From assembly GCF_030056795.1 (NCBI RefSeq), contig NZ_JASHKQ010000001.1, forward strand, positions 1,860,001-1,924,000: a stretch of 64,000 nucleotides of DNA, read 5' to 3'. The notes under the pieces were generated by a model. The model had not been told where the DNA came from, did not search any database, and saw only the letters and a list, made by a program, of their open reading frames with translations. Origin of the DNA: Rhodococcus sp. IEGM 1381 (GTDB lineage Bacteria > Actinomycetota > Actinomycetes > Mycobacteriales > Mycobacteriaceae). Below, in pieces: positions 34,590 through 41,786 of this stretch (its first letter is position 1; each line of letters opens with the position of its first letter). A program made the position numbers and the translations under genes.

Positions 34590-35665
34590 CGGGACCTCCG
34601 TATCGTACGCAACGCTGGAGTCCACGAGGACTCCAGTAGTCGGTGAAGGTGCTGGTCGATATCGGCCAACCTGCGGAGCGGAACCCCTGCCGCGTAATAG
34701 GACGACGCCATCGACAGCAGGCCCCGTCCGGACGATGCTGCATAGTTGTGGCGCGTCGAAACGGTTGCGGCCGCGGCTGTCAGAGTTGGACGAGGCACCC
34801 CTCCCTCGAGGTCGGTACACACCGCTGTCATGTTGTCGACACAGTCTCGGACCTTGCTGTGTGCAACGCGTGCGTGGGCGAGGACAACGTGCCTACCTGC
34901 CCGAGACTCGACCCCGGACCACACCTCGTAGGCTATTCCTGTCTGCTCGCGCAGCTTGCCGATCAACAGGGAGTTACGCGTAGATCCGAGAAGAGCCGAC
35001 ACCAACTGTGTCTCAGGGAAATCGCTACCGATGAAGTCGGTGGCAACAGCCATGGTTACGACCGCGTTTGCGCCGTTCTCGACGTGCACCCACGGTTCGC
35101 AGGAGTCTCCGACGTGCGCGAAGACGGATCCACCCACGATATCGGTCACGGTGATTGTGGCGGTCGATTCGGTGATCACGTCGATCATTCGGTCGGTGTC
35201 GAATGCGCCACCCAGGCATACCAGGGGAACGAGATCCCGTCGTACCGTTGTCGTGGTACTGGTCGGCCTCAATTCCCGATACAGACTGGCTTCGGCCGAG
35301 CCAACGGCAAGAGTGGAGTGTATTGGCGGGAGTTGTTCTGTGACAGGTGGTCTCGTGGCAAACCGCGCGACGGCAGAACGCAGATTCGTCAGGCAATTAC
35401 GCAAGGCCGATTCGCCTGCCTCGGGAGTGGCAGTGAACTCTGCGCACAAAGCGGTACGGTCGTCGTTGTAAGCGAGTGTGCCGGCGTGATGATTGCCGAC
35501 GAAGGTCGTGGTATCGATCGAAACCGTTGCCGCGACCCATCGTGGAACCGGGAGCGAGACGGTTCCAAAACATATCTCCGATGCGAACGGGCTGAGAAGA
35601 GCCTGGCTGGAGTCAGTTTCGATGGACACTGCAGGCGCGCCGAGGAAATCAGTATCCGTGCGCAT
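34586..35665 (-). CDS. M16 peptidase-like subunit without zinc site
   Basis: 359 residues. C-terminal M16 features are present (GSTRNSLLIGKLREQTGIAYEVWSGVESRAGRHVV, where R/Y residues bind the substrate backbone), but no HxxEH zinc motif is found. It is therefore the non-catalytic partner of the M16 protease encoded immediately upstream, like the paired PqqG-type or LxmP-type subunits. It overlaps both neighbours. The pair probably removes the leader from the modified peptides. Confidence 0.82.
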   Translation of the reverse strand: MRTDTDFLGAPAVSIETDSSQALLSPFASEICFGTVSLPVPRWVAATVSIDTTTFVGNHHAGTLAYNDDRTALCAEFTATPEAGESALRNCLTNLRSAVARFATRPPVTEQLPPIHSTLAVGSAEASLYRELRPTSTTTTVRRDLVPLVCLGGAFDTDRMIDVITESTATITVTDIVGGSVFAHVGDSCEPWVHVENGANAVVTMAVATDFIGSDFPETQLVSALLGSTRNSLLIGKLREQTGIAYEVWSGVESRAGRHVVLAHARVAHSKVRDCVDNMTAVCTDLEGGVPRPTLTAAAATVSTRHNYAASSGRGLLSMASSYYAAGVPLRRLADIDQHLHRLLESSWTPALRTIRRSR

Positions 35666-36854
35666 CGATACCGACCCAGTTGTTGTGCCGTGTGAGTAGC
35701 GTGTGGACGAACGCTTCGACGTCTGATGACGTCACGGATCGAACTGCGATCCTGAGCCGGTCGAGAGCGGTGTGGTCTCCGAATAACTGCTGACACCGTG
35801 CGAGCGCGCTTGCGTAGAACTCGTTGTCGTCGAGGGCTGTTCCGATCTGCACGGCCGACGCAACCGCGCTTCGTGCCGCACTCTCCGCGTCGATCGAGTG
35901 TGCGAACTCTTCGCAGACGAGGTGTGCTGTCGTTGCCAGCTGTTCGGCGTGCGTCCCGCCGGTGAAGCACAGAACGAACGTCTCGGGCCCGGCTGTCGTG
36001 GCGGTACCGAAGTACCCGACCGAGGCATCCAGAGCGACCAGCGAATGTCCGGCGGTTCGGGCGGCTACATTGCCGAACGTCGAAATCCATTGAGCAGTGA
36101 CAACGGCGGTAGCGTACTCTTTCTGGTCTTCGATCATGGACGCGATCCTCACTCCGATCGCTACCGCGGCGTGGCGACCCGCGCGAACGAAGGGTGAGCA
36201 CTTCTCGACCTGACCGTCGGGATCCGGTGGAATGGGTGCGCCCAGAGCGGCGGGAACTCCTTCGAGAATGTGAGATGCTTGTTCCAGCACGCAGCCGACT
36301 CTTTCGGGGCTGCACAGTACAGAGACCACCAGCCGGTCGGGCCGCCACGCGGTAACGAACGCATCCACGGTGTCACCTGGCGTGGGGAGGTTGTCGGGTC
36401 GGCCGTACCCGTCACTGCCGTGTGCGGTAGCCGGGTGCAGGGCGGCAGGCAGAATCCGCCAGGGAAATCCGCCGTAGGGCGTCGACTCCATGACGTTCAG
36501 CTCGTTGGTCACTGCCGCTGTCTCGGCCCGCACGTCGTCTTCGTCGATAATGCCGTGCACGCCGATCGTTTGCAGAGTGGACAGTGCGTTGCCGATGCGC
36601 GAAGCAGGCACGATCTGCGCGATGGTCATCGAGTCCCGAAAAGTGCGTCCATTGACCAGAGGATCGTCGGCCAACCTCGAAATCCCCCGTACGGCAAGAT
36701 GCTCGAACAAATGTGACAAACCGGGATTACCAGAGTCTTGGTCGAACCCATGAGCAAAAGAAGTCGAAACCGCGGCCACTGTGGAACTTCGTATTTCGCC
36801 CGCGATGACTGTAATTCCATTGTCGAGTGTCCGCACGAGTGTCCGAGTGTGCAT
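35649..36854 (-). CDS. M16 family zinc metallopeptidase (leader protease candidate)
   Basis: 401 residues from ATG 36854 (MHTRTLVRTLDNGITVIAGE). The inverted zinc motif HLFEH (residues 48-52, in NPGLSHLFEHLAVRG) is intact, with the third ligand Glu expected in AAVTNELNVMES. Together with the overlapping non-catalytic partner it forms a cytoplasmic clamshell protease. M16 pairs occur in lexapeptide-type clusters and are thought to cleave the leader. It follows precursor 1 by 93 bp, with a hairpin between them. Confidence 0.88.
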   Translation of the reverse strand: MHTRTLVRTLDNGITVIAGEIRSSTVAAVSTSFAHGFDQDSGNPGLSHLFEHLAVRGISRLADDPLVNGRTFRDSMTIAQIVPASRIGNALSTLQTIGVHGIIDEDDVRAETAAVTNELNVMESTPYGGFPWRILPAALHPATAHGSDGYGRPDNLPTPGDTVDAFVTAWRPDRLVVSVLCSPERVGCVLEQASHILEGVPAALGAPIPPDPDGQVEKCSPFVRAGRHAAVAIGVRIASMIEDQKEYATAVVTAQWISTFGNVAARTAGHSLVALDASVGYFGTATTAGPETFVLCFTGGTHAEQLATTAHLVCEEFAHSIDAESAARSAVASAVQIGTALDDNEFYASALARCQQLFGDHTALDRLRIAVRSVTSSDVEAFVHTLLTRHNNWVGIDAHGY

Positions 36855-36900
36855 CGTGATTATCCGAACCTTTCGGCGGCGCTGTCGGAAATTTCCGTAG

Positions 36901-36932
36901 CCGTGCACTCCGGTAACGTCGAGAGTGCACGG
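36901..36932 (-). terminator. Hairpin between precursor 1 and the protease genes
   Basis: CCGTGCACTC (36901-36910) and GAGTGCACGG (36923-36932) form a perfect 10-bp stem with a 12-base loop, 16 bases after the precursor stop. No U-run follows on the minus strand, so it is more likely an attenuator or RNA-stabilising 3' end than a full terminator. Confidence 0.65.
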
Positions 36933-36947
36933 CAGGCGAAAACTGAC

Positions 36948-37121
36948 TCAGCAGTTGTACTTGAAGGTGAGTGCGGTATCGACGCCGCTCGTGACCGAGA
37001 TGATCGAAATAGTTACTGCAGCAGACGACTCGATCGAAGCGGGTGCCGCCGAGGCGGCGGACGCCACCATGTCGGCTGGGGCGGTGTACGTGTCGATGGA
37101 ATCGAAAAGAACGTTGGACAT
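36948..37121 (-). CDS. lanA1: Lanthipeptide precursor peptide 1
   Basis: 57 residues from ATG 37121 with GAGGAG 7-8 bases upstream. It begins MSNVLFDSIDTYTAPADM, has an Ala/Ser-rich linker with APAS (residues 26-29), then AAVTISIISVTSGVDTA and ends LTFKYNC. The only Cys is residue 57; Thr52 to Cys57 again gives T-x4-C. Unlike precursor 2 it carries a Tyr (55) inside the predicted ring, a possible target of the halogenase encoded just upstream. It shares the M-x-N-x-L-F start with precursor 2. Too short to attract automatic annotation. Confidence 0.83.
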   Translation of the reverse strand: MSNVLFDSIDTYTAPADMVASAASAAPASIESSAAVTISIISVTSGVDTALTFKYNC

Positions 37122-37169
37122 TGTTTTCTCCTCGTGTGAAGTATCTCCGAAACGAATTACTTACTTATG

Positions 37170-38486
37170 CTAACTTGCGTGCAGCTTTTTCGCAACGGCT
37201 GCATCGGATTCGATAATCGATCGCTGCGCTTTGGCCATGGTTTCCGAAATTTTCTCCATTCCCATCGGCTCGAAGTCGAGAATGTCCGGTAACCGGTTCA
37301 CTCCCGCGATCAATGTAATGAATCCGATTTCACTTGTACGGGTCAAGTATTCGCCCTGAGCTTGTGCGCGCTGCATGTAATCTTCGCGCTTCCGGTGGGG
37401 ATCGTAGAAGTATCGAACGTAGCCGAGTATGTCGTCGACCAATTGGCGATAGATCCGTTCGTACGCCTCGAAAGGAGCGGCCGCGGTGTTACCCGGCATC
37501 AGAGCTGCGTCGATACTTTTCGCGGCGAGCCACCCGGCCGATCCGGCAAGAAAGACTCCGGAGGAGAAGAGAGGGTCGACGAAAGCGGCCGCGTCGCCGG
37601 CCGCCATCCAACCGGGGCCGTGAAACCGATCCGATGTGTGCGACCAGTCGCGGGCCGTGCGTAATTGGGCATCGTCGAATCCTGCACGAGGCGGGACGGC
37701 GTGTTTGGTGACCGTCGAGCGCTCGATGGCATCGTGAAACACATCCGCAACGGTGCGTGTGCCGTCACTCATCGATCGGCGTAATTGGGATGCGGGCAAA
37801 ACGTGTCCCACGCTTGCCCTGTTCTTTGCCAGCGGTATGGTCCACAGCCACCCGCCGTCGTTCATGGACTCGATCAGAATGTCGTTTTCCGACTCATCCG
37901 AGTACGGCGTGAAGTCGCCGTACCCCCATATCGCCACGTTGCGGAGATCTTCGTGAAACTCGACCTCGGCCCGCCCGCGGGTCACTACCCTTGCCTGCCC
38001 GCTGCAATCCAATACGACCGAGGCAGAGACGATGTGTTCGGCATCGTCGGCGCGATATCTCAGCCCCGTCACGACTCCGTCGGTTTCCGACACGGACGTC
38101 ACCTTCGCTTGCTCCCGAACCACAGCACCATGATTGCGCGCGTTGTCCAACAGCAGGAGATCGAACTGCGCGCGATCGACGTGCCACGAGTGGGTGTAGC
38201 GGCTTGCCAATCCGAACGGCGTTCGCCACGGGCCGGGATCATGCCCCCAGATCAGGGATATCCCAAGTTTCTTCTGAAATCGGGCGTCCATATCGGCTTG
38301 GGTGATGCCTACTTCTTCGAGTATTGGAACGAACCCGGTAACGAATGATTCGCCGATGTGGTAGCGCGGGAAGCTTTCCGATTCGAGAACCAGTACGGAT
38401 CGACCGCGATCGGCGAGAGAGGTAGCCGCTATGGAACCGGCTGGACCACCTCCGACGACGACCACGTCGAATGATTCGACCGACAT
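37170..38486 (-). CDS. Flavin-dependent halogenase-like protein in lanthipeptide operon
   Basis: 438 residues from ATG 38486. FAD-binding GGGPAGS at 12-18; RYHIGES at 41-47; the halogenase signature W-L-W-T-I-P at 213-218 (WxWxIP, which blocks monooxygenation); GDAAAFVDPLFSSG at 297-310; and a candidate catalytic Lys in FQKKLGISLIWG (residues 70-81). The overall type is the CndH/PltA/CmlS branch rather than free-Trp halogenases. It would chlorinate or brominate an electron-rich residue with FADH2 from a separate reductase. It lies 4 bp after lanY and 48 bp before precursor 1. Confidence 0.82.
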   Translation of the reverse strand: MSVESFDVVVVGGGPAGSIAATSLADRGRSVLVLESESFPRYHIGESFVTGFVPILEEVGITQADMDARFQKKLGISLIWGHDPGPWRTPFGLASRYTHSWHVDRAQFDLLLLDNARNHGAVVREQAKVTSVSETDGVVTGLRYRADDAEHIVSASVVLDCSGQARVVTRGRAEVEFHEDLRNVAIWGYGDFTPYSDESENDILIESMNDGGWLWTIPLAKNRASVGHVLPASQLRRSMSDGTRTVADVFHDAIERSTVTKHAVPPRAGFDDAQLRTARDWSHTSDRFHGPGWMAAGDAAAFVDPLFSSGVFLAGSAGWLAAKSIDAALMPGNTAAAPFEAYERIYRQLVDDILGYVRYFYDPHRKREDYMQRAQAQGEYLTRTSEIGFITLIAGVNRLPDILDFEPMGMEKISETMAKAQRSIIESDAAVAKKLHAS

Positions 38487-38490
38487 GAGT

Positions 38491-39468
38491 TCAGTCCTTT
38501 CGCATTTCGTCGAGCCACGGAACAATAGGGGAAGAAAGATTGCGACTGAGGTCCGTTGGATCGATTCCACGGGCGGCGAGGCGCTCGACCAGGTATTCAC
38601 TTTTCGGCTTCGCGGTCAGGGCGGAACCGGCCGCATGACTGATCAGCGCTTCCGCCACGGCAGTCGAGCGATGTTGTCCGAAGCTCATCGCAGTGGATCG
38701 AGGGTCGGGGTCGGCCGGCTCGAAGGCGTAGGAAATTCCTGGTCCCACGCGTGTGGTGAACGGTGAGTGACGATCGGACGTCGTATCGGACAACGCGATT
38801 GCCTCGACCACAGCCGGAATTGTGGGCCATGCTCGGCGTGGGAAGTAGATGACAAGAGAATCGTTTCTACCCAACAGTGGCGCGTCCGAGATCATCTTCA
38901 TCTGCCACGGCACATCTTGCTCTCCGAGGAATCGAACCAGGGTCCGCCAGAGCCCGAGCGCGGCAACCGGATTGTCTACGGTGCAGTACAGCCGCACCAG
39001 CGTGCCGCGGCCGACGAAAGGACGGCGACTGCCGCGGACCAGAAAGAAGCCGGGCGATACCCGTGGTCTGCGGCCGTCGAGCCGAATCGACGCCCCGTCC
39101 CTTGTCTCTGTCACCGATCGCGCCGGAACGGCAATTCTCACTCCCTGATGCATCACGATCCACCGGTCGGCGTCCCGTCGATCCACGATGTCGACCGGCG
39201 TTACCGACACGAAGTCAGCTGCTGCAGAGGCGATGTCGTGCTCGAACGCGTTGCCTGAACCCCGCTTGACGAATTGGGCGGCTTTCGGATCCCGGCCCGC
39301 GTGCTCGCGCACATAGATACGGTCCGACAAACGGGCGATGAGCGCTCCACGCGTTCGAGCGTCTATCGTGTCGCCTGCGTATTGCGCAGAGGTGGATTCG
39401 AGATCGACGGAAATATCGTCGAGGAGGTCGGCCAGCAGACCGGATTTCGTGTCGGCGGTGGTGGTCAT
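38491..39468 (-). CDS. lanY: HopA1-family lyase, LanY
   Basis: 325 residues from ATG 39468 (MTTTADTKSGLLADLLDDIS); the open frame upstream lies on the antisense of lanK and is discarded. HopA1 pattern: SPGFFLVRGSRRP, RLYCTVDNPVAALGLWRTLVRFL, then WQMKMIS, LGRNDSLVIYFPRRAW and a C-terminal RVGPGISYAFEP with Q/R-rich SFGQHRST. In class V lanthipeptide synthesis the HopA1-like LanY eliminates phosphate from phospho-Ser/Thr to give Dha/Dhb. It overlaps lanK by 4 bp. Confidence 0.88.
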   Translation of the reverse strand: MTTTADTKSGLLADLLDDISVDLESTSAQYAGDTIDARTRGALIARLSDRIYVREHAGRDPKAAQFVKRGSGNAFEHDIASAAADFVSVTPVDIVDRRDADRWIVMHQGVRIAVPARSVTETRDGASIRLDGRRPRVSPGFFLVRGSRRPFVGRGTLVRLYCTVDNPVAALGLWRTLVRFLGEQDVPWQMKMISDAPLLGRNDSLVIYFPRRAWPTIPAVVEAIALSDTTSDRHSPFTTRVGPGISYAFEPADPDPRSTAMSFGQHRSTAVAEALISHAAGSALTAKPKSEYLVERLAARGIDPTDLSRNLSSPIVPWLDEMRKD

Positions 39469-40550
39469 CGGATCAGTCCCTCGATTCCCAAACTGTGTGC
39501 GTGTGATTCTGGTTGCAAGACCAACGATCGGCCGATCCCCGCCGCGGCCCGCGCCACGGCCGAAACAGACGACATGGAACCGGCAAGCGCAATCATTCGG
39601 TCCCACAGATGCCAGCCGGCGAAGGCCGCGACGCGTTCCGGTAACGGCCTGCAGTGATCTGTGTTGGACGCATCGAGGTGGGTCACACGCCCTCGATACC
39701 CGTCGGTGAAGGCCCGGACCAGTGGCTTTGCGTTCTCGAATTGGGCCGCCGCTACCTCGCTGACCAGTTCTCGGGTGACGTTCGGGTCCTCGGATTCGCC
39801 GGCCAGCAGCGAAGGTACATCTGCGATCGCGTAGTACAGCCATTCGCCCACCATGGAACCGAGATCACGCGCTCGGTCACCGAGTTGGAGATCTTCTAGG
39901 TCCAGAATGTATGTGTCGTCATTCGAAAACAGGAACTGGTCGAACCGGAGGTCGCCGTGGATCGGTACGTCGCCGACCTCGTCCCGTAGCAGTGTGTCGA
40001 TCGAACGCGCGAGTTCCATGTCTGCATGGAGTAATTGCCATACTGCAATTTCGGCGGCCGTGGCGCCGAGATATCGGTCGAGAGTGACCTCCGTGATCCC
40101 GATCAGACGCCACGTCGGGTGAGGATGGGGTGTCACCGAAGCGGGGGCGATGTTGTGAATTGCCGCGGTCAGCTCTCCGCACCGTCGGGCTTGATCGGTC
40201 GTCAACGCGCCCTTCTCGACGCTGAGCTCCAGCCCGGAGCGTGCTTCGACGATCTGCTCGAACACGATCAGAGAATTCTCTGGGTCCGTGGCAACGATGC
40301 GAGGAGTCGTGAAGCCCTCGGTACACAGAGATTCGGCAAGCACCGTTCGCTGAAACCGTTCGGCGTCGGTGTCGCCGAGGAAGCGTTTGGCGAACAATCG
40401 ATCGCCGAGACTGGTGGTACCGGCGAGGGTTTCGTTCCGTCCGTAGAAACTGTGTCTGTCCGACGCTTCCAGCACGCCTAGCCCGCGGTTGGACAACAGT
40501 GCCTCGAGGCCCGGAAACATCTCGGCCGGGGACAATCGGAAGGTCGTCAC
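39465..40550 (-). CDS. lanK: APH-fold Ser/Thr kinase, LanK
   Basis: 361 residues and the first gene of the leftward operon. Kinase features: Lys55 in LFAKRF, the Brenner motif IHGDLRFDQFLF (His198, Asp200, Asp204) and the metal-binding LDLEDLQLGDRARDLG (Asp217 onward). In class V systems (lexapeptide, cacaoidin, pristinin) an aminoglycoside-phosphotransferase-like LanK phosphorylates Ser/Thr of the precursor. Its promoter region contains GTAAC half-sites and GTGAACT direct repeats. Confidence 0.88.
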   Translation of the reverse strand: MTTFRLSPAEMFPGLEALLSNRGLGVLEASDRHSFYGRNETLAGTTSLGDRLFAKRFLGDTDAERFQRTVLAESLCTEGFTTPRIVATDPENSLIVFEQIVEARSGLELSVEKGALTTDQARRCGELTAAIHNIAPASVTPHPHPTWRLIGITEVTLDRYLGATAAEIAVWQLLHADMELARSIDTLLRDEVGDVPIHGDLRFDQFLFSNDDTYILDLEDLQLGDRARDLGSMVGEWLYYAIADVPSLLAGESEDPNVTRELVSEVAAAQFENAKPLVRAFTDGYRGRVTHLDASNTDHCRPLPERVAAFAGWHLWDRMIALAGSMSSVSAVARAAAGIGRSLVLQPESHAHSLGIEGLIR

Positions 40551-40877
40551 AATTGGTGTGCCTCTCTGCTTGGTGAGCGGTGAGCATCTGGCAGGAGCCG
40601 TAACGCGAGATCGTTACCGAGAGTAACTGATGCGACATACCATCCGCGCTGTTTGGTAAGTGAACTTTATGTGAACTAATTAGTTGAAGTATTGAGTTTG
40701 TCCATATTGACCAAATTTGTTCCTCTGCAAAATGTTTCGTAGAGCGGTGCATGGATACAGGGCTATGCAAGACGGACATCGCGTCCTACACTCGGCCGCA
40801 GACGATCGATTCTCGACGGCGTTGTAGCGAAGCAGTCGTCGATTCCATGCCTCGAAGAACTCGACGAGAGGAAACAC
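40551..40877. promoter_or_regulatory. Divergent control region of the lanthipeptide cluster
   Basis: 327 bp without a gene, between lanK and the exporter, with an AT-rich core at about 40655-40745. Visible sites: GTAAC/GTTAC/GTAAC half-sites at 40600-40604, 40613-40617 and 40623-40627, the last two forming GTTAC-N5-GTAAC; and two direct GTGAACT heptamers at 40660-40666 and 40671-40677, 11 bp apart. The remainder up to the exporter start holds only a GAGAGGA ribosome site. No regulator gene is present in the cluster, so control is from elsewhere. Confidence 0.55.
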
Positions 40878-41786
40878 GTGACTGTCAACCGACACGGGGG
40901 CGCGCTGACTGTGGATGGCGTCCACAAATCTTATGGAGTTGTCTCTGCACTCGTGGATATGACTTTCTCGGTCCAGCCCGGTGAGATCTTCGGCTTCGTC
41001 GGCAGTAACGGAGCAGGGAAGTCCACCACCATGAGGATCGTGCTCGGCGTGCAGTCGGCAGATGCCGGCCGCGTTCTCCTCGATGGTCGCGAACTGGACC
41101 ACCGGTCGAGGCGGTCGATCGGATACATGCCGGAGGAGCGTGGGCTGTATCCCAAGATGGCAGTGGTGGAACAGCTTCGGTACCTTGCGAGATTGCACGG
41201 CGCGACGAGAGAGCGAGCGGCCGAAAACGCGGAGCGTTGGATTCGCCGGCTCGGTCTGCACGAACGTGCCGACGACAACGTCGGCGACCTCAGTCTGGGA
41301 AATCAGCAGCGCGCTCAACTCGCTGCGGCACTCGTTCACGATCCAACGGTTCTCGTTCTCGACGAGCCATTTTCGGGTCTGGACCCCATCGCGGTCGATG
41401 TGATGAGCGATGTCTTGAAAGAGCAAGCAGCCGAGGGAGTTCCGATCCTGTTCTCGAGTCACCAACTCGAACTGGTGGAGCGGTTGTGCGATCGAGTCGG
41501 CATCATCGCTGGGGGACGCATGCGTGCGCTGGGGTCAGTCGACGACCTGCGCTCGAGAGGAGCCAGCACGCTTCGCATCGACGGGAGAGGCGCGACAGGG
41601 TGGGCCGATGGACTGCCCGGTGTCGTCGACGCGGTGTACAGCCCTGGAACGGTGGAACTCTCGCTGTCGCCTGGTGCCGACGAGCAAGCAATCCTGCAAG
41701 CCGCACTCGAACTGGGCCCTGTCCATCGGTTTGCGCAGGAGAGACCGTCGTTGAGCACTCTGTTCAGAGAGGTTGTGGCGCAATGA
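40878..41786 (+). CDS. ABC exporter ATPase of the lanthipeptide cluster
   Basis: 302 residues from GTG 40878 with GAGAGGAAACAC upstream. Walker A GSNGAGKSTTM, signature LSLGNQQRAQLAAAL, Walker B VLVLDEPFSGLDP, switch SSHQLE. It is a close paralogue of the ATPase at 51343-52236 (shared runs such as RRSIGYMPEERGLYPKM versus RRTIGYMPEERGLYPKM). Divergent from lanK and coupled to the permease; it likely drives export of, or immunity to, the product. Confidence 0.93.
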   Translation: MTVNRHGGALTVDGVHKSYGVVSALVDMTFSVQPGEIFGFVGSNGAGKSTTMRIVLGVQSADAGRVLLDGRELDHRSRRSIGYMPEERGLYPKMAVVEQLRYLARLHGATRERAAENAERWIRRLGLHERADDNVGDLSLGNQQRAQLAAALVHDPTVLVLDEPFSGLDPIAVDVMSDVLKEQAAEGVPILFSSHQLELVERLCDRVGIIAGGRMRALGSVDDLRSRGASTLRIDGRGATGWADGLPGVVDAVYSPGTVELSLSPGADEQAILQAALELGPVHRFAQERPSLSTLFREVVAQ

